Assembly (NCBI GenBank): GCA_035390965.1
Contig: DAOPKE010000027.1
Coordinates: 1-31,922 of the forward strand
From: GWF2-43-63 sp035390965
GTDB lineage: Bacteria > Bacteroidota > Bacteroidia > Bacteroidales > DTU049
DNA length: 31,922 bases
Reading direction: 5' to 3'
Shown: in pieces, positions 16,911 through 24,846 of the stretch
Layout of the letters: every line of letters begins with the position of its first letter
Position numbering within the stretch: position 1 is the first letter of the stretch
Translations under genes and position numbers: made by a program
The notes under the pieces: model-generated
Told to the model about the DNA's origin: nothing
Seen by the model: the letters and a program-made list of their open reading frames with translations, nothing else
Databases searched by the model: none

Positions 16911-17182
16911 CCCCTTATGAATATTGAACACCGAACAAGGAAGTGTGAATTTCGAAGTAAATACCAAATTCTGAATATTGAACACCGAACAATCCGTACA
17001 TCCTTACGGATCAAGAGGAAGTGTGAATTTCGAAGTAAATTCCAAATTCTGAATATCGAATACGAAACAAGGAAGCGTAAATTTCGAAGTAAATAGTTCG
17101 AAATTCGTTCTTGCCTTCTTCCTTCCTTGTTCTTTTTAATCCGTAAGAATGCACGGATTGTTCAGAGTTCAGTGTTCGATGT
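16911..17182. repeat. Threefold ~54-bp repeat with hairpin insertion and an inverted copy
   Basis: Three direct copies of a unit built from GAATATTGAACACCGAACAA, GGAAGTGTGAATTTCGAAGT and AAATNCCAAATTCT start at about 16919, 16972 and 17051. Copy 2 carries a 24-bp insertion (16993-17016) forming the hairpin ATCCGTA-CATCCT-TACGGAT. On the minus strand at 17101-17182 the same words recur, with an 18/20-identical hairpin (17139-17158) between GAACA and AAGGAAG words. There is no coding potential. The region separates metG from gatE. Confidence 0.8.
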
Positions 17183-19222
17183 TCACTTGACCATTCCGCC
17201 GCATATGGCTTCATCGCATGGATTCACCATCAACAGCGTTCCATCGGCGTTTTCGGCAAAGAGAATCATTCCGTTCGATTCAACGCCTTTGATGTCGCGC
17301 TTTCCGAGATTGGCCACCACAACCACTTTCTTTCCGATCAACTGCTCCGGTGTAAAATATTCTGCTACACCCGAAACAATGGTGCGTGTTTCAAAACCAA
17401 GATCAACACTCAGTTTCATGAGCTTTTTGGTTTTGGCAACTTTTTCCGCTTCCAGGATTTTTCCGACACGCAAATCGAGTTTAGAGAAGTCATCAAAACT
17501 CACATCGGATTTCACCGGCTCAAAACTTACATTGGCTGCTTTGTTGGCAATCTTCGATGCTTCCAGCTTGTCGAGCTGTTTCTGAATGTCGGCATCTTCA
17601 ATTTTTTCAAACAGGATTTCCGGCTGGTTCAGCTGCAATCCTTCATCCAGCATGGGTTTGCCAATATTGTTCCATGACGTTTCATTCATGTTCAGCATGG
17701 CTTTCAGTTTTGTAGCAGTGAATGGCAGGAATATTTCCGAAAGTACAGCCATGTTGGCCGAAATCTGCAAAACGTTATTCAGAATACCTTTTACAGCTTC
17801 CGGATTTTCTTTATATATTTTCCAGGGCTCCTTATCGGTGAGGTATTTATTTCCCAGACGAGCAATATCCATAAAGAAAGCAAGCGCTTCGCGGAAGCGG
17901 AATTGCTCGAGACTTCCGGTAATTTTTTCTTTCAGCGCAGACACTTCTTTCATAATGTCATCGAGCTCTGCGCCTTGTGTTGAAGCAGGTACACGTCCTT
18001 CGAAATATTTATGAGTGAGCACCATGGCACGGTTGACGAAATTGCCGAAAATGGCTGCCAGTTCATTGTTGTTGCGTGCCTGAAAATCCTTCCAAGTGAA
18101 ATCATTGTCTTTGGTCTCAGGTGCATTGGCGGTAAGCACATAGCGCAATACATCCTGCTTTCCGGGAAAGTCTTCGAGGTACTCATGAAGCCACACCGCC
18201 CAGTTGCGCGAGGTGCTGATCTTGTCTCCTTCGAGATTCAGGAATTCATTGGCGGGTACATTCTCCGGAAGAATATAGCTGCCTTCGGCATGAAGCATGG
18301 CCGGGAAAATGATGCAATGAAAAACGATGTTGTCTTTTCCGATGAAATGGATCAATCGCGAATCATCGCTTTTCCAGTATTCTTCCCAGCTGCGGCCGGT
18401 CTGCTGCGACCAGTCGCGCGAAGCGGAAATATATCCGATAGGCGCATCAAACCATACGTACAGAACTTTTCCTTCGGAATCTGCCAGCGGAACTTTTACG
18501 CCCCAGTCCAGATCGCGGGTGACGGCACGTGGCTGCAATCCCTGATCAATCCAGCTTTTGCACTGACCATACACATTGGTCTTCCATTCCTTATGTCCTT
18601 CCAGAATCCACTCGCGGAGCCAGTTTTCGTACTGATCGAGCGGCAGGAACCAATGCGATGTTTTGCGTTTTACGGGTGCACTGCCTGACAGCGTTGATTT
18701 CGGATCAATCAGATCCGTGGCGTTGAGCGATGTTCCGCATTTTTCGCACTGATCGCCATAGGCGCGTTCGTTGCCGCAATGCGGGCAGGTGCCTGTGATG
18801 TAGCGGTCGGCCAGAAATTGTTTTGCTTCTTCATCGTAATACTGCTCCGATTCCATCTGTGTGAGTTTGCCCTCTGCATGCAGCTTTGAGAAGAATGCGG
18901 ATGCTGTTTCGTGATGAACCGGAAGACTGGTGCGCGAATACACATCGAAGCTCATTCCGAAATCTTCGAATGATTTTTTGATTATTCCGTGATATTCATC
19001 CACCACCTGCTGCGGTGTAATGCCTTTCTGCCTCGCCTTGATGGTGATGGGAACACCATGTTCGTCGCTGCCGCCTATGAACAGAACGTCGCGTCCTGTT
19101 TTTCGCAGAAAGCGGACATAAATATCGGCAGGAACATAAACGCCGGCCATGTGTCCGATGTGTATCGGTCCGTTGGCATAAGGCAATGCAGTTGTAACTG
19201 TGTATCGTTTGTAGTCTTTCAT
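17183..19222 (-). CDS. metG: Methionyl-tRNA synthetase
   Basis: 679 residues. Class I synthetase charging tRNA-Met, cytoplasmic. The HIGH motif is HIGH at 21-24 after PYANGPI, and the KMSKS loop is KISTS (334-338). The zinc knuckle holds Cys146, Cys149, Cys159 and Cys162 (CPHCG...CEKCG). After the helical anticodon-binding domain, residues ~575-679 form the EMAP/Trbp111-like tRNA-binding domain (LDLRVGKILEAEKV...NLGKRDIKGVESNGM), which also mediates dimerisation. This is the full-length bacterial arrangement. It lies between the repeat-rich spacer before gatE and a short hairpin repeat after the radical-SAM gene, and is probably transcribed on its own. Confidence 0.98.
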   Translation of the reverse strand: MKDYKRYTVTTALPYANGPIHIGHMAGVYVPADIYVRFLRKTGRDVLFIGGSDEHGVPITIKARQKGITPQQVVDEYHGIIKKSFEDFGMSFDVYSRTSLPVHHETASAFFSKLHAEGKLTQMESEQYYDEEAKQFLADRYITGTCPHCGNERAYGDQCEKCGTSLNATDLIDPKSTLSGSAPVKRKTSHWFLPLDQYENWLREWILEGHKEWKTNVYGQCKSWIDQGLQPRAVTRDLDWGVKVPLADSEGKVLYVWFDAPIGYISASRDWSQQTGRSWEEYWKSDDSRLIHFIGKDNIVFHCIIFPAMLHAEGSYILPENVPANEFLNLEGDKISTSRNWAVWLHEYLEDFPGKQDVLRYVLTANAPETKDNDFTWKDFQARNNNELAAIFGNFVNRAMVLTHKYFEGRVPASTQGAELDDIMKEVSALKEKITGSLEQFRFREALAFFMDIARLGNKYLTDKEPWKIYKENPEAVKGILNNVLQISANMAVLSEIFLPFTATKLKAMLNMNETSWNNIGKPMLDEGLQLNQPEILFEKIEDADIQKQLDKLEASKIANKAANVSFEPVKSDVSFDDFSKLDLRVGKILEAEKVAKTKKLMKLSVDLGFETRTIVSGVAEYFTPEQLIGKKVVVVANLGKRDIKGVESNGMILFAENADGTLLMVNPCDEAICGGMVK

Positions 19223-19240
19223 GGGTCAATTAAGAAAAGG

Positions 19241-19275
19241 GCTGTCAACCCTTCGACTCCGCTCAGGATGACAGC
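19241..19275. repeat. CCCTTCGAC...GCTCAGGA hairpin repeat, copy 1
   Basis: GCTGTCA (19241-19247) pairs with TGACAGC (19269-19275) around the core CCCTTCGACTCCGCTCAGGA. A related core occurs in opposite orientation at 24333-24356. It lies 12 bp after the radical-SAM stop and could end that transcript, although a strong T-run is missing. Confidence 0.7.
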
Positions 19276-19287
19276 TGTGTTTAAAAA

Positions 19288-20064
19288 TCAATACCGGATT
19301 GTCACCGGCACACTTGTATGTTTTCTAACAAATTCTCCGATCCGGTCCATCTCTTCGCGGCTCATTTTTTCAAGTTGTTTTTCGGGTGTCGGCCGGTCAA
19401 TCGGATACAACATCCATTCGATGGCGTTGATTTTCGAAACGAATGCAGCCAGCTTCAGGAGCGATTCTTCGGTGGTATTGTCAATTTTTTCGCCTTCGCT
19501 TTCACCTCGAAGCATCATTGTCTGAATGATTTTTTCGCCCTTGAACAACTCAATGAAATGCATCACATCACTCAACTCAATGCCTTTTGCAGCGCGGTTT
19601 ATCAATTCAAACTGCTTCGGATCCGTACTGTCAAGTTTAAGCAATCCTTTATCAGCCAGTGCAACGGCATCGGCTACTTTCTGCTTGTGCAGCTGTGTTG
19701 AGTTGGTAAGCACCGTGATTTTTGCTGCAGGGGCATACTGATTTCTCAGCCGCACCGACTCCTGCATGATGAAATCAAATTCAGGATGCATGGTTGGTTC
19801 ACCGTTGCCGGCATATGTGATGGCATCCGGAAGTTCGCCCGCAGCCTGCATTTCCTGAAGTTTCTTTTCAAGCTCTGCAATCACCTCTGTTGCTTTTGGC
19901 AATCCGTCGGCCGATGTTTTGTCTGTCCATCCGCATTCGCAGTAAACGCAGTCGAATGTGCAGATTTTTTTATTGGCAGGCAGCAGATTGATTCCAAGCG
20001 ACAGTCCCAATCGACGGCTGCGCACCGGTCCGAAAATGATGCTTCCGAAAAGATGAGTATCCAT
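19288..20064 (-). CDS. Radical SAM protein (COG0731/UPF0026-like)
   Basis: 258 residues. The cluster motif is CTFDCVYC (Cys35, Cys39, Cys42; CX3CX2C), followed by AGNGEPTMHPEF, the glycine-rich SAM-contact region of this group. FGPVRSRRLGLSLGINLLP at the N-terminus is characteristic of the COG0731 proteins, which are related to the wybutosine enzyme TYW1 but lack a flavodoxin domain. The reaction is unknown. Its ATG directly abuts the stop codon of the preceding small gene (TAA-ATG), and that gene starts three bases after dxs, so all three are one transcription unit. Whether the enzyme acts in isoprenoid or RNA metabolism cannot be told from sequence. Confidence 0.9.
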   Translation of the reverse strand: MDTHLFGSIIFGPVRSRRLGLSLGINLLPANKKICTFDCVYCECGWTDKTSADGLPKATEVIAELEKKLQEMQAAGELPDAITYAGNGEPTMHPEFDFIMQESVRLRNQYAPAAKITVLTNSTQLHKQKVADAVALADKGLLKLDSTDPKQFELINRAAKGIELSDVMHFIELFKGEKIIQTMMLRGESEGEKIDNTTEESLLKLAAFVSKINAIEWMLYPIDRPTPEKQLEKMSREEMDRIGEFVRKHTSVPVTIRY

Positions 20065-20400
20065 TTATTTTTCTTCTTTGGACAGCTTGCCGAAACTTTC
20101 GTATGCTGCATCCAGAGCGTCTTCGAAAGAGGCAAATTTTTCATTCACCACTTTGCGGAATGCTTTCGAACGGGCAATACGGCCATTTTTGCGTTCTTCT
20201 TTAGGCAGACGTTCGAATTTCTTTTCGGCATGCTGAAGAGTGTCAATCACCTGATTTCTTTTTTCGGCGACTTTCTCCAGTTCCTTCATGATCAGTTCTC
20301 CGTCTTTTTCGTTGTATAACGACATGAGCATGATTCCGTCAACCAATACTTCGTTGGTCAGATAATTCACGTCTTTTTTGATTCCTCTTTTGTTTGCCAT
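20065..20400 (-). CDS. Conserved small helical protein of unknown function
   Basis: 111 residues, highly charged and mainly alpha-helical, starting MANKRGIKKDVNYLTNEVLVDG. I recall similar MANKR..K..INY proteins throughout Bacteroidota, but no function is known to me. Lys- and Arg-rich helices in the C-terminal half (ERLPKEERKNGRIARSKAF) could bind nucleic acid. No signal peptide or membrane helix is visible. It is inserted between dxs and the radical-SAM gene with a 3-bp and a 0-bp gap, so expression is coupled to both. Confidence 0.85.
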   Translation of the reverse strand: MANKRGIKKDVNYLTNEVLVDGIMLMSLYNEKDGELIMKELEKVAEKRNQVIDTLQHAEKKFERLPKEERKNGRIARSKAFRKVVNEKFASFEDALDAAYESFGKLSKEEK

Positions 20401-20403
20401 GGC

Positions 20404-22305
20404 TTATTTTGTTTGATTTGTTTTTGAAAAAATTTCTTTGATGGCGGAAAAAATTCCGTCTTTGTCAAAGCCGCATTCCTTCTTGAGTTCGGCAATTGTT
20501 CCATGCTCGATGAAACGATCGGGAACACCCAGTTTTATGAAAGGCAGGTAATACGAATGCTCCATCATAAACTCGGCAACCGCTGTTCCCAGGCCGCCTT
20601 TCACTGTTCCGTCCTCAATGGTGATGATTGCTTTGTGATTTTTGCATGCATGATGCAACGCATCTTCATCCAACGGTTTCAGATAAATCATGTTGTAATG
20701 CGAAACCGAAATTCCTGCTTCAGAAAGCTTTGAATACAGCGATATGACATCGTTTCCGGGTTGTCCGATGGTGAGAATGGCCACATCATTTCCGCTGCAC
20801 AGTTTTTCGGATTTGCCGATTTGTAATTCAACAAAGGATTGTTTCCAGTCTTTTACTTCTGAATTTCCGCGCGGGTAGCGGATTGCAAAAGGTCCGTGCT
20901 TCTCAGACTGAGCTGTAAACATCAGATTTCTGAGTTGGATTGCGTTGATTGGTGATGCAATGATTATATTAGGGATGGCTCGAAGATAGGCCAGGTCATA
21001 AATACCATGATGTGTTGCGCCATCTTCTCCTACCAGTCCGCCACGATCAATGCCGAAAATAACCGGCAGATTTTGAATGGCAACATCGTGTATCAGCTGA
21101 TCGTATGCGCGCTGCAGGAAGGTCGAATAAATAGTGCAAAAGGGAATGCGCTCCGATTTTGCCAATCCGGCCGCAAAAGTAACAGCATGTTGTTCCGAGA
21201 TGCCGACATCGAAAACGCGTTCCGGGAAACGGTTTTGCATGATGTTGAGCGAACTGCCTGTGATCATTGCAGGTGTGATGGCGCAGATGTTTTCATTTTG
21301 TTCGGCAAGTTCTGTCAGGGTTTTGCCATAAACGACCTGATATTTGGGCGGTACGGAATCGCATGATGTTTCCAGAATTTCCCCTGTTTTTGCATCGTAA
21401 CGGCCTGGAGCATGAAAGGTTACCTGATCTTTTTCGGCGGGTTTGTATCCTTTGCCTTTTTTGGTGATTACATGAAGAAGCTTTGGCCCGTTGATGTCGC
21501 GCAGGTCTTCAAGAACATTGATGAGTTGTTTTATGTTGTGGCCGTCCACAGGACCAAAGTATCGGACATTGAATGCTTCGAACAGATTCGATTTTTTCAA
21601 CCAGGTCCATTTTAGCGCTGTTGATGTTTTATTGGCGATTTTCTGAACAAAAGTGCCTTTGAATATGCGCCAAATGCTTTGTTTAAGTCTGTTGTAGGTG
21701 TGCGATGCTGTAATACGTGTCAGATACCGGGTGAAGGATCCTGTGTTTTCGTCAATGGCAATTCCGTTGTCATTCAGTATAACAAGAATATTGTTTTTCA
21801 GAGCTCCTATGTTGTTGAGCGCTTCAAAAGCTTCGCCTCCTGTCATGCTGCCATCACCGATTACGGCAATGTAATGATTGGCGTTTATACCGCTGTCCTG
21901 CTCTCCGACAGCCATTCCAAGTGCTGCAGAAATGCTTGTGCTGCTATGTCCGGTGCCGAAAATATCGTGTTCGCTTTCAGAAATTTTCGGAAATCCACTG
22001 ATGCCATCTTTCTGACGGATGGTGTGAAATACATCGCGGCGGCCAGTCAGAATTTTATGAATATATGACTGGTGCCCGACATCCCAGATGATGCGGTCTT
22101 TTGGTGAATCAAAAATGTAGTGCAGGGCGATGGTGAGTTCTACTGCGCCCAGATTGGCTCCCAGATGTCCCGGATGCCGTGCCATGTTTTCAATTAAAAA
22201 ATCACGGACTTCCTGCGATAACATAATAAGCTCCTGCGGAGACAATTTTTTCAGGTCTTCGGGGCCGTCGATGCGGGATAAATATGTGCCGGCTTTTACT
22301 ACCAT
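20404..22305 (-). CDS. dxs: 1-deoxy-D-xylulose-5-phosphate synthase
   Basis: 633 residues. It condenses pyruvate and glyceraldehyde 3-phosphate with thiamine diphosphate, the first step of the methylerythritol phosphate route to isoprenoids. The TPP motif runs from GDGSMTGGEAFEALN (Gly150 on) to the Asn at 180. HPGHLGANLGAVELT with its conserved His residues, the transketolase pyrimidine-binding domain (about 320-480) and the GDGVG-like GEDGATHHG segment are also present. The length fits the family. The ATG lies about 12 bp after a TACCTTTG -7 box. It leads an operon with a small unknown protein and a radical-SAM enzyme. Confidence 0.97.
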   Translation of the reverse strand: MVVKAGTYLSRIDGPEDLKKLSPQELIMLSQEVRDFLIENMARHPGHLGANLGAVELTIALHYIFDSPKDRIIWDVGHQSYIHKILTGRRDVFHTIRQKDGISGFPKISESEHDIFGTGHSSTSISAALGMAVGEQDSGINANHYIAVIGDGSMTGGEAFEALNNIGALKNNILVILNDNGIAIDENTGSFTRYLTRITASHTYNRLKQSIWRIFKGTFVQKIANKTSTALKWTWLKKSNLFEAFNVRYFGPVDGHNIKQLINVLEDLRDINGPKLLHVITKKGKGYKPAEKDQVTFHAPGRYDAKTGEILETSCDSVPPKYQVVYGKTLTELAEQNENICAITPAMITGSSLNIMQNRFPERVFDVGISEQHAVTFAAGLAKSERIPFCTIYSTFLQRAYDQLIHDVAIQNLPVIFGIDRGGLVGEDGATHHGIYDLAYLRAIPNIIIASPINAIQLRNLMFTAQSEKHGPFAIRYPRGNSEVKDWKQSFVELQIGKSEKLCSGNDVAILTIGQPGNDVISLYSKLSEAGISVSHYNMIYLKPLDEDALHHACKNHKAIITIEDGTVKGGLGTAVAEFMMEHSYYLPFIKLGVPDRFIEHGTIAELKKECGFDKDGIFSAIKEIFSKTNQTK

Positions 22306-22697
22306 ATTTCGGGGTGCAAAGGTAATGATTTAAGAGATACGATTTGTGATTTTTGATTGTCGATCTGTTGTGCGTTTTGGGGCTTTATTGTTAAGAATAT
22401 TGACTAACGGAAGGTTTTTTGTTTAATTGTATTTGATTTTCTGATGACTGATTTTCTGGACTTTGGATATAAATCCGTTACACGTTACAGTCGTTACACG
22501 TTACAGTCGTGGAATTTATCACGCTGAAGCGTGGCGTTACTATCATTACATTACAGTTTTCAGTTCGCCGCGGCGGATCAGCAATCTGTTGTCAGTCCAT
22601 TGCTGCGTTGGAACCGCATGCGGCAATCCTTATGCTGCAGGCCTCTGTCGCCGCCTTTTAATTAGAGACTTTGTAAAAATTTTAACTTGCGACTTTG
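22306..22697. repeat. Repeat-rich spacer between pepP and dxs
   Basis: The dxs -7 box TACCTTTG (minus strand, 22324-22317) is at the left end. Further right lies a 16-bp tandem repeat CGTTACACGTTACAGT twice (22476-22507). Palindromes follow at 22520-22533 (CACGCT/AGCGTG), 22566-22575 (CGCCGCGGCG) and 22614-22623 (CCGCATGCGG). TGGAATTTA at 22510-22518 precedes the first palindrome, as it does at about 24213-24221. No gene is seen. Confidence 0.7.
22317..22324 (-). promoter_or_regulatory. -7 element of the dxs operon
   Basis: TACCTTTG on the minus strand is a perfect TAnnTTTG about 12 bp upstream of the dxs ATG. No matching -33 TTTG is seen at 18-19 bp, so the call rests on the -7 box and position. 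Confidence 0.5.
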
Positions 22698-23981
22698 TCA
22701 TCGCATCAATTTTTCAATTTCATCAGCTTCTAATGGAATTTCGGTCATTAGATTAATGGGTTCATCATCAACCAGAATGTCGTTTTCAATGCGGATACCG
22801 ATGCTTTCTTCCTGAATGTAAATGCCGGGTTCGCAGGTCAGCACCATCCCTTTTTTCAGTGTCATGGTTCGCAGTCCTACATCGTGTACATCGAGGCCCA
22901 TGAAATGCGAGGCACCATGCATGTAATATTTGAAGTAGAGCGGGGTGGATGTGGTATTGTTTTTTACATCATCAACCGAAAACAGTCCGAGTTCAATCAT
23001 TTTCTGTTCCAGCATCAGGGCAATTTGTTTGTTTGTTTTTTCGATGGTGGTACCCGGGACAAGAATTTTCTTCGCTTCCTTCAATACGTCAAGAACCGCA
23101 TTGTAGCATTGTTTCTGTCGTGGTGTAAATTTTCCGTTTACCGGAATGGTGCGCGAACAGTCGGCTGCATAATTGCCATATACAGCACCGAAGTCAAGCA
23201 GCATCAGATCTCCGTCTTTCAGCGGACAGTCGTTGGTGATATAATGGAGTACGCAGGCGTTTTCGCCGCCGGCAACAATGGGGCTGTATGCATGTCCTGA
23301 TGCGCCTCTCCGTATAAATTCATGTGTTATTTCTGCTTCAACTTCGTATTCCATCATGCCTGGTTTTGTTGTTTTCAAAACGCGCGTGAATGCTTCTTTA
23401 GTAATACCAATGGCCTTTCCGATCATGTCAATTTCTTCCTGTGATTTACACAGACGTAGTTCTGTAGTCAGCGGTGTGAGCCGTTCGTATTGATGGAGCG
23501 GAAAAAGATTTTTTATTTCATCTATCATACGACGGTTTGCATCGTGAGTGTTGGTGCTGTATTTCAGATATTCGTTTAAACCCATGTAGATGTTGCGCGA
23601 TTGCTGCGTCATGTCGCGCAGTGCGGCTTTGAAGTCTGCAGCCCATTTCACTGTTTTAATGCCGGAAAGTTCCGATGCCTTTTCGCGGCTCAGGCGCTTG
23701 CCATACCAGATGACCATGGTGGGATCGGCTTCCTGAATAAACAAGACTTCGCGCAGATTCGGATCGGGGTGGTGCGGACACAGACACAACAACGCATTTT
23801 CTTCATCAATGCCTGTGAGATAATAAAAGTCGGAGTTCTGTCGGAAAGGGTAGTCCTGATCGCCGCTCCAGGGCATGTGTTCGTTGCCCGCCAACACTAC
23901 AATGCTTTCGGGTTGTAGTTTTTCTATCAGATTTTTTCTGTTTCGTTTAAAGAATTCGGGTGACATTGGTTTATAGCGCAT
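22698..23981 (-). CDS. pepP: Xaa-Pro aminopeptidase (aminopeptidase P)
   Basis: 427 residues. It removes the N-terminal residue from peptides with proline in position 2 and is cytoplasmic, with no signal peptide. The N-terminal creatinase-like domain (1-170) includes WSGDQDYPFRQNSDFYYLTG, typical of family M24B. The pita-bread catalytic domain supplies the dinuclear Mn ligands Asp263 (LLDFGA), Asp274 (ADCSRT), His359 (MHGASHFMGLDVHD), Glu384 (LTCEPGIYI) and Glu399 (IRIENDILV). All are present, so the enzyme should be active. It stands alone: repeat-rich spacers of 392 bp and 865 bp isolate it on both sides. Confidence 0.96.
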   Translation of the reverse strand: MRYKPMSPEFFKRNRKNLIEKLQPESIVVLAGNEHMPWSGDQDYPFRQNSDFYYLTGIDEENALLCLCPHHPDPNLREVLFIQEADPTMVIWYGKRLSREKASELSGIKTVKWAADFKAALRDMTQQSRNIYMGLNEYLKYSTNTHDANRRMIDEIKNLFPLHQYERLTPLTTELRLCKSQEEIDMIGKAIGITKEAFTRVLKTTKPGMMEYEVEAEITHEFIRRGASGHAYSPIVAGGENACVLHYITNDCPLKDGDLMLLDFGAVYGNYAADCSRTIPVNGKFTPRQKQCYNAVLDVLKEAKKILVPGTTIEKTNKQIALMLEQKMIELGLFSVDDVKNNTTSTPLYFKYYMHGASHFMGLDVHDVGLRTMTLKKGMVLTCEPGIYIQEESIGIRIENDILVDDEPINLMTEIPLEADEIEKLMR

Positions 23982-24332
23982 GATTTTTTTTGGCTAAAAT
24001 ACAAAATTCTGGCAGCCGTCAGTAGTCAGTGATCAGCTGTCAGCATAATTTGTTAGTGGTCGTGCGTCTCCGTGACAGTGCTTCTCCTCAACCTCAATCA
24101 GGGCGCGCGTCTTCTACGCGTGACCTTACATCTTAAAGGAGCTTCACGTAAAACGTGACAGGTCGCACACATTGTCCCTGGGGCCTTTGGCCCAAGGCTA
24201 ACATATTTAGCGCTGGAATTTACTCCGCCGAGGCGGAGGCGCATCCAATTGTGCTGCGCAGCTTTTTTCATGCCTTCGGCTCCTGAATCATTTCCACATC
24301 CTCTGAAGATAAAAGATGAAAGTAAAAAGCTC

Positions 24333-24356
24333 TGTCCTGAGCTTGTCGAAGGGACA
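24333..24356. repeat. CCCTTCGAC...GCTCAGGA hairpin repeat, copy 2
   Basis: TGTCC (24333-24337) pairs with GGACA (24352-24356). On the minus strand the inner sequence is CCCTTCGACAAGCTCAGGA, the counterpart of the copy at 19241-19275. The central bases differ (AA versus TCC). Confidence 0.7.
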
Positions 24357-24812
24357 AAATTGATTATCTAATATTTGCACATAGGCGCATGAGTCGCATC
24401 TTACATGAGCCCCATCTTTCCCCATCTTTTCCAGAATCACATATTTCCACATACGCCGAACCTGTCACAGCTTGCCGGGTTTTACGCGGTTTCACGTGAG
24501 GCGTCACATGAGCGAAACGACACATCTTCACATTCATTCGTATCTCGTATTTCTTATTTCGTATTTCTTATCTCGTATTTCGTATTTCCAATCCTCCGCT
24601 CATCCGGTAAAAACCGTCATTCGCCGGAAAGTGTCTTTTCAGGTTATTCCTGGATAATACTTTTGCCACGTTTAAGCTTGGGGCGGGTAAAATGTAAATT
24701 TTTTCATATATTAATTTGTCGGCTTTGCAGAGAAAGGAGGTTCGGAAAACGGAAAAAAGAGCAGATTGGTATATTGTTGGAAAACGAAGGAAACAAAAAT
24801 GACTCAAAAACG

Positions 24813-24842
24813 TTTCCTGTGTGTAAAAAGTATTTATCTTTG
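24813..24842 (+). promoter_or_regulatory. Promoter of the efflux operon regulator
   Basis: TATCTTTG at 24835-24842 is a perfect TAnnTTTG, with TTTC at 24813-24816 upstream at 18-bp spacing. Only four bases separate it from the ATG at 24847, so the transcript would be leaderless or nearly so. This supports 24847 over upstream start codons. Confidence 0.6.
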
Positions 24843-24846
24843 CGGC

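Larger units (their letters stand above)
23982..24846. repeat. Long repeat-rich spacer upstream of the efflux operon
   Basis: About 865 bp without a convincing gene. Palindromes occur at 24106-24120 (CGCGT), 24144-24158 (TCACGT), 24181-24193 (GGGCC), 24223-24238 (CTCCGCC) and 24253-24262 (GCTGCGCAGC). CAGTGATC-type words are at 24016-24045. A hairpin related to the copy at 19241 lies at 24333-24356. TCGTATTT-type words repeat about five times at 24539-24589. ORFs here are short, differ in frame and show no family signature. The tetR promoter is at the right end. Confidence 0.7.

Noticed and set aside
16911..17182. CRISPR array
   Set aside because: The three direct copies are adjacent, without unique spacers of uniform length, and no cas gene is near.
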